A DNA stretch of 64,000 nt, from contig CAVNZM010000003.1 in NCBI GenBank assembly GCA_963693365.1, positions 13,206,001-13,270,000 on the forward strand, read 5' to 3'. This DNA comes from Amoebidium appalachense. Its lineage: Eukaryota > Ichthyosporea. The translations under genes and the position numbers were made by a program. This document shows, in pieces, positions 10,675 to 21,001 of the stretch; position 1 is the stretch's first letter, and every line of letters begins with the position of its first letter. The notes beneath the pieces are model-generated. The model saw nothing but the letters and a program-made list of their open reading frames with translations. It ran no database searches and was not told the DNA's origin.

Positions 10675-11280
10675 ACCGATGATGACTATTATGACGATGA
10701 CCAGACTGCCCCGTCTGCTGCTGCTGCTGCCGATGCCCTCGATGCCAAGGCCCTCTACCATGTTCGGTACTGTTTGGAGCAGAGTACTGTCCGCCGCAGT
10801 GTGAACCACTGCTCTACTGCTGCCGAGGCCTGGGCTGCCCTCGAAGATATTTATGGCCGTGCTACCGCCACGTCGATTCTGCCATCACCCAGCGCCTCCA
10901 TTCTTTGATGCCCGACCCCAACGCCACCGTCACCGAAGTATTCAATACAGTGATGGGCATAGCCGACGAGCTGCTGGCGCCAACGCCCCGCTCTGCAACG
11001 ACCAATTCTGCTAAGATATTTTTGCTGTTGCCTTCCCGGTTCCGTTCTATTGGATTTGATAACCTACACTAATGCATATGCCTCGTACCCTTGCCCAGAT
11101 TAGGGGGATGTTGTTAGATAAAGAACACGAGCATGCTGTGTACCGAGCTACTAACCCACGTGGCCGGCCTGACTCAGGACCACCACGTCAACAGGCAAGT
11201 GCCCGTGTGGCACGTGGTGAGCCCCTGGCTTCGGACCAGAAGAAGTACTGCCTCAAGCAGGGCTTGTCATCAGCAAACTT
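10675..11280 (+). pseudogene. Copia-type gag fragment (UBN2-like), broken
   Basis: The reading DAKALYHVRYCLEQS, then AAEAWAALEDIYGR, is the typical gag_pre/UBN2 core of Ty1/copia retrotransposons. It continues after a one-frame shift at about 10875 as QRLHSLMPDPNATVTEVF, then ADELLAP and LLLPSRFRS, and ends at a TAA near 11070. Weaker remains run on to about 11280. No start, zinc knuckle, protease or RT follows; the next sequence is a TTGGCAATA-rich stretch. A zinc knuckle of the same type stands alone at 38121. It is a dead fragment. Confidence 0.62.
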
Positions 11281-11552
11281 CGGAAGTATTGCCAAGTATT
11301 TTGTATTGGCGCTATGGCGATATTGGCATAGAACCCCTTGCCGCCAATAGGAACGCCATATTGCAATAATATTGCTTTCAAGTATTAATGGTAATACAGT
11401 ACCAATACCCTTCATATCCCGAAGAATTATCCATATTTTACACAATCGCCAAAGATCAACATGCCATGCAACAAAGCGACAAGGGCGAATACAATAAAAC
11501 AAAAATCAAAAATAAGATAATAATGATAAAAAAAAAAAAAACAAAGGCGGAG
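11281..11552. repeat. ATTGGCAATA-motif stretch beside copia fragment
   Basis: AT-rich sequence with repeated TATTGCCAA, TATTGGC and CCAATA words (11290-11412), followed by A-rich sequence with an A-run at 11527-11540. It resembles the long field at 36850-38110. No gene seen. Confidence 0.45.
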
Positions 11553-12198
11553 GATGAAAATACCCGGGAGTGTTCTTAGGGGACACCCGAATAACCGCAA
11601 TTTGTACCACGGCAAGCCCCCAGTCATCAATTTATTGATCCGTGAGGTCCTGTGCCCAAAAAACGGGGGAAGTCTTCGCCCCGTGAAAAAACAGCACGTA
11701 TGTGGGGATCAATGGGGGTTGAGTGTAGGGTGTAGGTGGGTGGGTGAAAAAGAAAATATAGCTGTAAAGCTGTAGGTGCTAAACACAGAAGATGTGTTGT
11801 TGCTTGCTGATCTGCTAAAAACTGTCGTGCTTATATACCTAAGGCTGCCGAACTGAGCCAATCAAAACCGATCTAGTGTTATGTGAAATCTTATCCTGAG
11901 CCAATCAAACTCGGTCTAGTGATCTGTGGAATCTGATGTTTTGATCGGCTAATAGGTGCCCGTATGCGGGCAGCCGAACGCGAACTGCTAAAACATGAAA
12001 CGAAGCCTGTTGATATCGGACACCCATCCTACGTGTTTACCCAGAAAAATATTTATGTCAATAATTTCCACAAATAAAACCTCTATGAAAACTACTCCGG
12101 GACGTGTGTTGCCTCTAGGGGGACATCCCCTTGGACGAAAGTGAACCTGCAATGGTTGTAAACCACGGCACGAGAGCAGTATGCTTGCTCCAAAGGTT

Positions 12199-13569
12199 TC
12201 ACTTAAGAATAGAGGCGAATACACGTGTGGTAGTGGCAGCAATGGAGGCCGGACGAAGTCGGGTATAGATCAGGAAACAGTCGGAGGACCACCTGCCGAG
12301 TTGTTTGATCCGGGAGTCGTCGACCCCGGCCTCAGCCAGTGCTGTGGCCCCCCCGATGCGGAGGCTGTGTCCGGCAAACCGGGAGGGTGAGAGGCCTGCC
12401 CGGGAGAGGAGGGCACGGAAGTCGGCAGAGAAAGCACTCTTGGTGTAGGGGATGCCACCGAGACTGAAGAGGGGGTCGTCGGGTTGACCGGACGTTGTAT
12501 CCAGGAACTGACGGAGGAGATGGGCTGGGGAGAAGTGGGTGAGGGGCAGGGCAGCTAGAGTGACGTTGACACCTCGGGCCTGTACATCCGTCTTAGAGGT
12601 TGGCAGGTGGAGGGTGGCATGGGACAAAGTACCGGTGGGGGTGTAGGTGAAGGTCACGTCTTTCCGTTTAACGTGACGGGACGGGTCGAAAGAAAGTCAG
12701 GGTCTTGGAGGTAAATTCCCCTGAACGGAGGAGACCACAGAAACCGACGATGAGGGCCGTCCATAGCCGTAGATTGGCCGAGGAGGCCTTGGTAGGGCAC
12801 TGGCCATGGAGTAGGCTGAGGTGGGAGGGCAGGAGGGGCTCCCTGGTGGATGATCGGGGTCGGATGTTGTGAGAAAGCTGCCATCTGCCCACCCCTCGGA
12901 GGAACCAGGCCAGAGACTTGTCGTGGGGGTAGGGAGCAGGGAGGCCCATGTCGAGGTGGAGTCTGGTGATGGCCGAATTGTAGCCGGCCAAGGAAGAGGC
13001 CTGTACCCCTCGTTGGGCACACCAGGCGAGAAAAAGCTGCACGGTGTGGGGGGAGGCCGGGAGGGAGGACCCGGCGGAGGATTGCAGCCGAGATGCCACA
13101 CAAAAATCGATGAATACTTTTTGCACCCGGGAGTAAAAGGCCCGAGAGTCGAGGTTGAGACTCAGGGCCTGGCATTCCTGCAGGGTAGTGGTGGCACGAA
13201 GCAGCTCGGCCGGAGCAAAGTGGGGGGCCAATCGGCCAGCGTTGCTCCGGAAGGGGAGATCTGGGGGGGGGGGGGGGGGGGTGAGCCCAGGGGAAGGGAT
13301 AAGAATTTGTGGACCCAGAAGGGGAAGGGGCAGGGCCCGGTTGCAGGTAAGGTCGGAGTCGTTGGGTCCGGGGAAGTTGGTTAGGAGGAGCTGCGCGGCG
13401 AATGATTGGGCTGGGTAGGGGGGCCAGCAGCTCCCGGAGGCGGGAGGTGTCACCGTGGTGTTGGGGCAGCGGGCGGGCCTCCGGGGCAGCGGGCGGGACT
13501 CCGGGGGCTGAGCCTCGGGGGAAGGGGTGGTTAGCAAGGGTGGGGCACCCTCGGGGAGATCCCGGCGTC

Positions 13570-13600
<31 letters not shown>

Positions 13601-13690
13601 CAGGGCCCCGGTGGGTTTAGAGTAGGGCAGCAGGGCCCGAGGGGTTCGCAGGGAGGGCAGCGGGGCCCTGTGCAGAGGATGCCCGAGCAC
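12199..13690 (-). pseudogene. Copy 2 RT N-terminus fused to recombinase, frameshifted
   Basis: The 340-codon frame 12668-13690 joins the Pro-rich RT N-terminus directly to the recombinase through the internal deletion near 13386, with short CTCCT/CT homology at the junction. The recombinase frame then breaks near 12690, where one extra base stands in the GAAAGAAAG stretch compared with copies 1 and 3. The C-terminal catalytic part (HxxR, GRWSS, Tyr) continues in another frame, 12199-12657. The catalytic residues are therefore still encoded but split between two frames. Confidence 0.8.
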
Positions 13691-13986
13691 GCGCGGGTGT
13701 GGGCGTACACAGAGTTAGAAGAAGGGGGGGGGAGGGAGTGCTAGGTGAGTGTAAGGGGGGGAGGCTCGTGGGATGGGGGGGGGGGGAGTAAAATTATGTG
13801 CAGTGGCCAGAATAACGTCTTTGTGTAGGGACATTTATTCTTGGCGCGCGCGGGCGCCGTAGTTGGCCAGCGAAAATTGTTACTCAGCCCTAGTGCCCCG
13901 TTTTTCCCGAGCTCCGTGTCCTTGGACCCGTGTAACCCAGCTCCTAGCCCCTATGTTCTATCTGTGGGTGTGGGTGTGCGCGTAGA

Positions 13987-15133
13987 CTAGGCAATGTGCT
14001 TGCAGTCTTTGCGGGGGTGTGTGCCAGAGCAGAGCGGGCACACGTGGGAGAAGGGGCAGGGCTGCTTAGCGCAGGACCGACCGTTGTGGAAATTCCTGCA
14101 GTGTGTCGCGGGTAGATCCACGGGTCGGGCCGGTGGTGCCGGGCCGGGTTGCGGGCCGGGTCGGTTGGGGGTTTGGCCCCCGCCGGGCTTGTGGGGCGGC
14201 TCGAAACCATCAAGACCACAGCCGGGCTTGGGGTACATGGGGCAGGCCGCGCTGGGGTGGTCGGGGAAGCCGCAGCGCTGACATGTGTCCGGTATGAGCA
14301 GAGTGGGTGGCAGGAGGAGATCCTGGTGGAGTTGGGCGAGCAGGTTGGGACACTCGATCAGAGCCCGACCCTGCTGGTGGGCAACGGTTCGGGCGTATAC
14401 GTCATAGTTGTGGATCTGGGCCCACGGGTATCGGGTGCTGAGGCGAGTGATTGCTGAGTCAAAGTACGTTTTGTCCGTGGGGAGGCGAGGTGTTTGGCGG
14501 CCAGTAATGGGTCCAAGCTTGGATCCAAAGACGAGTGAAGAGGGGAAAGGTTGTTTGGCGAACAGTCTCGATGCTGCCGTCGTCGGCCATGCGCAGATGC
14601 TGACCTTTCTTGGATGGGGCCAGGAGGGCGGCGGGGGGAACTTATACAGGTCGACGAAACGATTGGCGCGCAAATCTGCCAGCACACCGCGGGGGAAGCG
14701 GGAGGTGCCCGGCTGAATGTCGCCAGTGTTCTCACCTGTAATGGGGGGCACGGGCAGGGCAGGTAGATCCAGGTCAGGGCCGAGATGCAGCCCCAGGGAA
14801 ACCGCCCCGGGTGCGGAGGGCGCGGCGGGGGGCGCGGGAGGGTCGCGGTTGGTGAGAGCGGCCAGGACGCCAGCCATCTGGGTGCTGATGGCGGTGAGGG
14901 CGGCAAGGACGGCGTCTTGAGAAGTCATTGGCGGGGACGGTGGGGCTGAGGAGGGACTCAGGAGTAGAGGGGAGAGTAGCCGGAGGGTCCGGGGTGGTAT
15001 GGACGCTGGAGGCGCGTCAGTGCCCGCGGGAGCGTTGGTCAGCCTGTGGCGGAGGTCGCTGCGGGTCAGGCGCTTAGGTGCCGCGGCAGGGGCGGCGGCT
15101 GAGGCCTGGCGCTTTTCGGCGGCATGCTGACCG
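13987..15133 (-). pseudogene. Copy 2 Gag, frameshifted
   Basis: Sequence matching copy 1 Gag from its MPPK start (15124-15132 region) to its stop at 13987. The A-run at codons 4-5 has four As where copy 1 has five, shifting the frame to an early stop. Further small indels lie near 14500-14700. The C-terminal CCHC, CCCH and last knuckle motifs remain readable in the frame 13987-14928. Confidence 0.75.
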
Positions 15134-15153
15134 GCGTAGGGAAAGATAGGGAG

Positions 15154-15487
15154 AGAAAAAAGAAAATATAGCTGTAAAGCTGTAGGTGCTAAACACAGAA
15201 GATTTTTTGATTGCTGATCTGCTAAAAACTGTCGTGCTTATATACCTAAGGCTGCCGAACTGAGCCAATCAAAACCGATCTAGCGTTATGTGAAATCTTA
15301 TCCTGAGCCAATCAAACTCGGTCTAGTGATCTGTGGAATCTGATGTTTTGATCGGCTAATAGGTGCCCGTATGCGGGCAGCCGACGCGAACTGCTAAAAC
15401 ATGAAACGAAGCCTGTTGATATCGGACACCCATCCTACGTGTTTACCCAGAAAAATATTTATGTCAATAATTTCCACAAATAAAACC
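15154..15487 (-). repeat. A1 repeat of Ngaro copy 2
   Basis: It matches A2 of the same copy (11745-12082) almost base for base, including the subfamily-specific CCGAACTGAGCCAATC block. It carries the inverted TATATAAGC element and the paired CCAAT boxes of the element promoter. Confidence 0.75.
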
Positions 15488-15522
15488 ATTCCCCCCACCC
15501 CAATTAAAAAACCACACCCAGT

Positions 15523-16065
15523 TAAAAGATATACTATCCGCTCGCATCGCCATCTCGATCGACGGGGGGTGGCCCGGATCCACAGATCATCAAGATCAAG
15601 TCCGAGGCCTCAAGATAGCTGTACAGCTCGTGCATCTTCTCCGGCGAGGGAGGACGTCAGCCGGGGCAGCGAAAAGATAAGGAAAGTAGGAGGATAATTG
15701 GGAGAAGTGTATGGGTTGATAGTATATGTTGCAAAGTATTTATAATTGATGTAGAGGAAAGGGGGAGGGAAGGGGGGGGAGGAAGTATAAGTAATGAGGT
15801 GTAGGGGAGGGGAGGGGTGAGAAAGATAATAAAGTTGAGTGGGAGAGATTGGATGCATCGTAGGGGGCAGGTGATGATGATTTTGAGGGCACGGCCTTGA
15901 TGGCCTCAGTTGTGACTTAGCCTCATTCCGTACGGATCTAAGTTTTGCCCGTCGGAGCCTGGTCTGAATAAACTTTACCGTTTTTCCGTACACGTTCGTT
16001 CCTTTTCTTGTGTGTACACTTAGTAGAGTGCCGCGTCTCTAGTACACACACAATAGGATACGACA
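15523..16065 (+). repeat. Left LTR of chromovirus, shortened
   Basis: Shares with the right LTR the segment CCACAGATCATCAAGATCAA, the GATGTAGAGGAAAGG block and the whole distal part from GAGGGCACGGCCTTGATGGC to the end. Relative to the right LTR it has many separate small deletions. A likely polyadenylation signal AATAAA lies at 15967-15972. Confidence 0.78.
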
Positions 16066-16222
16066 AGCTACACCTTTCTTTTAGTGCGGTTTTTCGCGCT
16101 AGGATAACGCGGTGACAGTTCCTTCTGGGCTGTTGCTACACCTCAAACACACAGAAAAAAAAAAAAAAAAAAAAAAAAAAAAACATAAACACAACCACAC
16201 GGGTTCGGGCACACACCACACA

Positions 16223-17558
16223 ATGGCTAAGTTCAACGTAGATATGTTCTACGCATTGGCAGCGGAGGATAGCTCCCTGCACACACAGGTACCACAGGTT
16301 CATACACTAGACGTTAGACAGACCACAGCTTTCAGTTTTACACTCAAACACGACTCGGAAATACCTAGGTGGCTTAGGACACTCCTAGCTAACACACCCA
16401 CACTAGTGTTAGACACAAAGAAGGCCCCCACTGTGGCGGCCTCGTGCCTAATGATCAAGCAGTGCATCGACCACAAGACAATGGCCGACCTATGCACCCT
16501 GATGGAGGAGCACCCGTACCGGGCCGAGCAGGCCCCCCAGGTGACGGCTCGTATATACGAGCAACAGTACGACGAGGGGAGGGACGAGATGGTGTCCCGG
16601 ACGCTCGGCCAGAAACGTCTGGCCGCACGATTCATCCCCGACGACGAGGACGAGAACAGCACCGACGACGTGGACGGGGAGCTGGAGGCCTTCACACGGC
16701 CGGAAAACGAGCTCGAGTATACGGCCCGGCTCGTCGGCCGATACCTGACGGCCGACCGGCGCCGTACCTTCCGGGCCCAGCTCAGAGAATGGAAGTATAC
16801 CTTTCCCACTTTAGATATGTCCCCCGTAGAAGCTCGTGCATTCTTTGAGAGGGGAATATCGGGTCTTTGAAGACCTTTGTGAGTTAGCTGGTGACGTGAG
16901 TGATAGGGAAAAGTTCGAGTTTGCTCGTAAGGCTCTCTCTGTAAACACAGACACTGCACGCATGTTTGGGGAGCATGATGATGAAGATGAGGTGGTGTTG
17001 CATGTTAAACGTCACTTGCTTGCCATGCACGAGGTGAAGTTCAATAAGAGGGATAAAAAGGAGGTGATGGAAGTAGACAAGAAAAAGAAGGAGAGTGGAC
17101 AGAAGGGGGAAAAAGAGAAAAAGGAGGGTGAACAGCCAGATGCACTCACCATGTTGGTCAAGCAGGTTGCCGAGCTCTCCCAGGCCGTCTTCTCTGGCCG
17201 AGGGGGCTTCGGCTTCCGGGGTGGCCGTGGCGGCGACCGGGGTGGACACGGCGGTCGTGGGCGCGGTGGACGTGGAGGACAACAGCAGCAGTTCACCGAG
17301 AGGTTTGCCCCTTATCTTGCTCGTGGTGGTGGGCAGGGTAGAGGGAGGGGTGGAAATGGTGGTGAGGAGGCCGAGGGGGGCAGGGGGGAAGGGGGGGCCG
17401 TGGTGCACACGGTGGGCCCCCCCAGCATGACCGGGCTCCCGGTTATGCTTTGCGCCAAGGTTTTGAAGTCCCCCCTGGCCCCTTCTTTGGTGCATGTTAC
17501 TTTTGTGGCCGGCAAGGGCACTCTGCTGAATATTGCCGTAGTTACAAGAGCTATTGAG
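16223..17558 (+). pseudogene. gag: Chromovirus Gag with CCHC knuckle, frame-broken
   Basis: Starts MAKFNVDMFYAL at 16223 after an A-rich leader with a run of more than 30 As. The first frame ends at 16870, but similarity to a Gag core continues one frame over from about 16845 (VFEDLCELAG), through a Lys/Glu-rich coiled segment, into a Gly/Arg-rich RGG region (17190-17380). The frame then changes again among G-runs near 17360-17400 and reaches a perfect zinc knuckle CX2CX4HX4C at 17495-17536. An in-frame TGA at 17555-17557 follows seven codons after the knuckle, and the frame then stays open to 18142. The RGG and knuckle regions are expected to bind RNA. Confidence 0.7.
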
Positions 17559-18123
17559 TTCCGGGGGAGGGGGAAGCTGGGGTCACTGAGGGAGGGGGGG
17601 GGGACAGTATCGGTCCCCCCCAGGTTGCAGAGAACCTTCACCCTCCCCCACCCCAGGTTAAGCTTCCCTTTGCCCCCTCACCGCCCCGATACGTGTGGGA
17701 GCCGGGCATCGTCGTGGGTCCTCAAGACAGCGTCGAGGTGGTATGGCATGAATGTTTGTGGGGTGACTCCACCAAAGGTATGAATGGTGTGAATGTTTTG
17801 TGGTTGGGGGAGGTTCCCCAGCCACAAGTGGATGGTCTCAGTGTTTCTTGTCCCAACCCGGTGTTTGTTCTAACCACACCGGAGGGGGTTTCTGTGCCAT
17901 TGTTTCCGGGAGGGGGGGGGACACACACGAGTAAAGGGGGAAGGGGGGGGAAGGCACAGACACGTAGAAACACACCACCACAACAACATACGACGGTTGC
18001 AGACACACCTACACCCACACACACACCCACACATACACCAAAACACACACACACCACCCACCCACACACCACACACACACCCCTCCACCACCACCCACAT
18101 CACATACACACCCCACCCCACCC

Positions 18124-19156
18124 GTGCAGGCACCACAGGTAGGTATGTTGCACGTAGGTATCGAGGGTGTGAGTCTTCGTGGGCAGGGATTGGGTGTGAG
18201 TGATGATGTGTTGCTTGAATTGGAGGAGGATTTAGTTGGTTTTAGCCGGCATTATATAGACGTATGGTTAGCTGATGGTAAGTTGAAGGCTGTTGCTTTG
18301 CTCGATGGAGGGGCTCAGGTTAATTGTGTGCATGCTTCGTTTATTCGTCGTTTTAATCAGGCCGGGGGGGAAATTCCTATTTTAGATGCTTCTAGCACAG
18401 CCTTAGGTAGTGCTAATAATAGTAGTATGTCTGTGGAAGGTGTTTGTGTGTTGCCGTGTGAGATAGGTGGCCAGGCTATGCATATTGCTTGTTATGTGGT
18501 TAAGGATTTAGCTCAAAGTGTGGGGAGCCCCAGGAGAAGGTGGCGGCATGCATATTGCTTGTTATGTGGTTAAGGATTTAGCTCAAAGTGTTTTGTTGGG
18601 AGCCCCATTTTTCCGTAGACATGTGAATGCTTTGTTTGAACGTACGAATGTTTTAGAATTGCAGTCCGGCGTTAAAATTAAAACCCATGATGGGCTCGAC
18701 GGTTATCAGTCTGGTGCTAGAACGGTAGCTGAAGTAGTAATCGAGCCTTATCAGTGCCAAACGGTACGTGTCCGGGCCGGCAATCATGTTAGGATAGGGG
18801 ATTTAGGGGTTTTTACTCCGAAAACCCCATTTCAGGAGGTGGCTCAATGGACCCTTAGTAGGGTATGGCCGGATAAGACAATAGAAATAGAATTAGTGAA
18901 TCCGGGCATCGAGCCTATAGTGATTAGGTCAGGTGTTTCCGTCGGTAGTTTCACTAATGAGATTGGTAGTATAGAGGTCTCTCTTATTACCCAAAAGGAG
19001 GATGCCGGCTCGAAGGGTGACTCAGGAGGAGGGGGAACAACTTTATTTAACGTTAGCCACCAAAATGTCACCCGACACGATGGGGGGGGGGGACCGGGAC
19101 AGCACCGGTCCCACTCCCCCGACCCCCAAGAGGAAGGAGGGTCACCCCGGGTGTGA
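18124..19156 (+). pseudogene. Chromovirus aspartic protease region, interrupted by 70-bp duplication
   Basis: The retropepsin core reads HYIDVWLADGKLKAVALLDGG, so the catalytic motif is DGG where DSG or DTG is usual. The downstream flap region and VLLGAPFFRRH follow the family pattern. A tandem duplication with 70-bp spacing (18478-18521 and 18548-18591) puts the second half in another frame (18518-19156). This copy cannot make one continuous protease. Confidence 0.68.
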
Positions 19157-19302
19157 GAATGTGCAGGCAGGGGGGGAGGGTGTTGGTCTAACCCGTGGAT
19201 CTGACGGGTTAACCAACACCGTGGGGGGCAGGGTGGCCACAGACCTCAGGCTGGCCCCCCACATACATACACTAACTCATCAGGAATTGCCCGGGGGCAT
19301 GG

Positions 19303-20996
19303 GTGTGCCGGGGGGAGGGGGGGGGTGCTAAGGGTGACCGCCTATATCCGGAGGTACCTCAACCTCACCCCGAGCAGCACCGATGTAATACAGGAGGTGA
19401 AATGTTAAGTGGCACTCCGGTGAATAAGGATGCATCCACTTGTGATGGGGGTAACCCGGAGTTAGTATTGCCGTTTGGTATGAAGGAGGGGGATTGGACG
19501 GTAGAACAGAAAAAATTGCTAGCTAAGTTATTTGATAGGACTCGGTTTGCATTTCTGGCCGATGATAACGAAGTAGGCTTCGTTAAAGGGTTTGAAATGC
19601 AGATCGACACAGGTGATAATAGGCCGGTAGTGATGCCTAGCTATAGAATGGAGCAGTATAAATTGTCGGATGCGCTAATAATAGTGAGTGATATGTTAAA
19701 AAAGGGTCATGTGGAGCATAGTTCGAGTCCGTGGAGAAGTCCGGTGCTATTGGTTAAGAAGCCCGACGGGTCTTGGCGTCTAGTGAACGATTACAGGGCT
19801 CTGAATCGGATCACTAAGGCAGACCAATGGCCTCTCCCTAACATAGACGAGCAGCTTTCACAGCTGCACGGCTATACTCACTTTGCTAAACTTGATTTAA
19901 AAGCAGCTTTTTGGCAGATAAGGTTGGAGGAGAGCAGCAAGGAGAAGACTGCCTTTGCACTGGGTGACCAGCTGTTCCAGTACAAGGTGGTGCCGATGGG
20001 TTTGCTCTCCTCTCCAGCTATGTTGTGCCGGGTAATGTATAAAATTCTCCACCCTCATTTGGATGTATGCCACCCTTATTTGGATGATGTTTTAATTAAA
20101 GGTAGGTCATTTGAGGAGTTAGTTAATAATTGTGAAAAAGTATTTTTAGCTTTGGGTGAGTCTGGTCTTCGTATTAGCGGTAGTAAGACTGTGATTGGTG
20201 TGCCGGAGGTTAAGTTTTTAGGTCATATTGTGTCTAGTAATGGTCTTTCCCCTGATCCGGAGAAAATCCGGGCCATAGTTGAGTGGCCCCGTCCTCAGAC
20301 TGTCACTCAACTAAGGCAATTTTTAGGTTTAACTAATTATCTTCGTCGTTATATTAAGGATTATAGTATGCTTGCTTTGCCGTTAACTAGTCAGACGGGG
20401 GGGGAGAAGAAGAATAGAATAGATTGGAATGTTGATGCTGTTTCTGCTTTCGAAAAGCTTAAGTTAGCTTTGCAGTCTTCGAGTATGCTTGTTCATCGGA
20501 TCCTGATTTTTCGGCCGGGGGGGGGACGTTTAAAGTTCGGTGTGATGCAAGTAAGGTTGCTGAGGGGGCCGTGTTATATCAAGTGCAGGAGGGGCAGGAT
20601 AGAGTGATTGCTTATGCTAGTCGTTCATTTAGTAAAAGTGAACGTAGATATAGCAATCCGGAGAGAGAGTCCCATGCTATCTTTTGGGCAGTCTCACAGG
20701 CATGGAGGTATATACTCGCAGGCAGGACGTTTGAGGTCTACACCGACCACAAGCCCTGCCTAGCCATGGCCGGCACCACTCGTCTGGTCAACGAGAGGAT
20801 GCAGAAGTGGGCCGCGGCTCTCGGTGAGTTCTCCTATAAATTGTTTTATGCCAAGGGTGAAACAATGGTTGACTGTGATGCTCTCTCTCGTGCTGCTTAT
20901 ATTTTGTTTGAAGAAGAGAAGGAGGGGGAGGGGGGGCTAGTGAGAGACGGGGGGGGAGGGGGGGGAAGGGGGGGGAGAGTGAGCAGAAAGGAATAG
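19303..20996 (+). pseudogene. pol: Chromovirus RT-RNase H, one frame break
   Basis: RT in frame 19303-20607 shows LVKKPDGSWRLVNDYRALN, AKLDLKAAFWQI, VVPMGLLSSPA and the catalytic YLDD near 20075. The connection then shifts frame at about 20490, just before a G-run. RNase H continues to 20996 with the Asp of RCDASK, the Glu of PERESHA, the Asp of YTDHKP and the Asp of VDCDALSR. All catalytic residues of both domains are present, so only the one-base break prevents a continuous polyprotein. The order RT-RH-IN supports Ty3/gypsy over copia. Confidence 0.8.
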
Positions 20997-21001
20997 ATGC
21001 T

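Larger units (their letters stand above)
11553..15487 (-). mobile_element. Ngaro-like element copy 2, RT-RH deleted
   Basis: Minus-strand element: A1 at 15154-15487, ORF remnants, B1 at 12081-12170, A2 at about 11745-12082, the conserved spacer 11613-11744, and a strongly degenerate B2 at 11553-11612. The A repeats differ from copies 1 and 3 (for example GTAAAGCTGTAGGTGC), so this is a second subfamily. About 1.4 kb corresponding to copy 1 4101-5519 is missing, which removes all RT and RNase H catalytic residues. Gag and the recombinase are also frameshifted. It cannot be autonomous. Confidence 0.85.
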
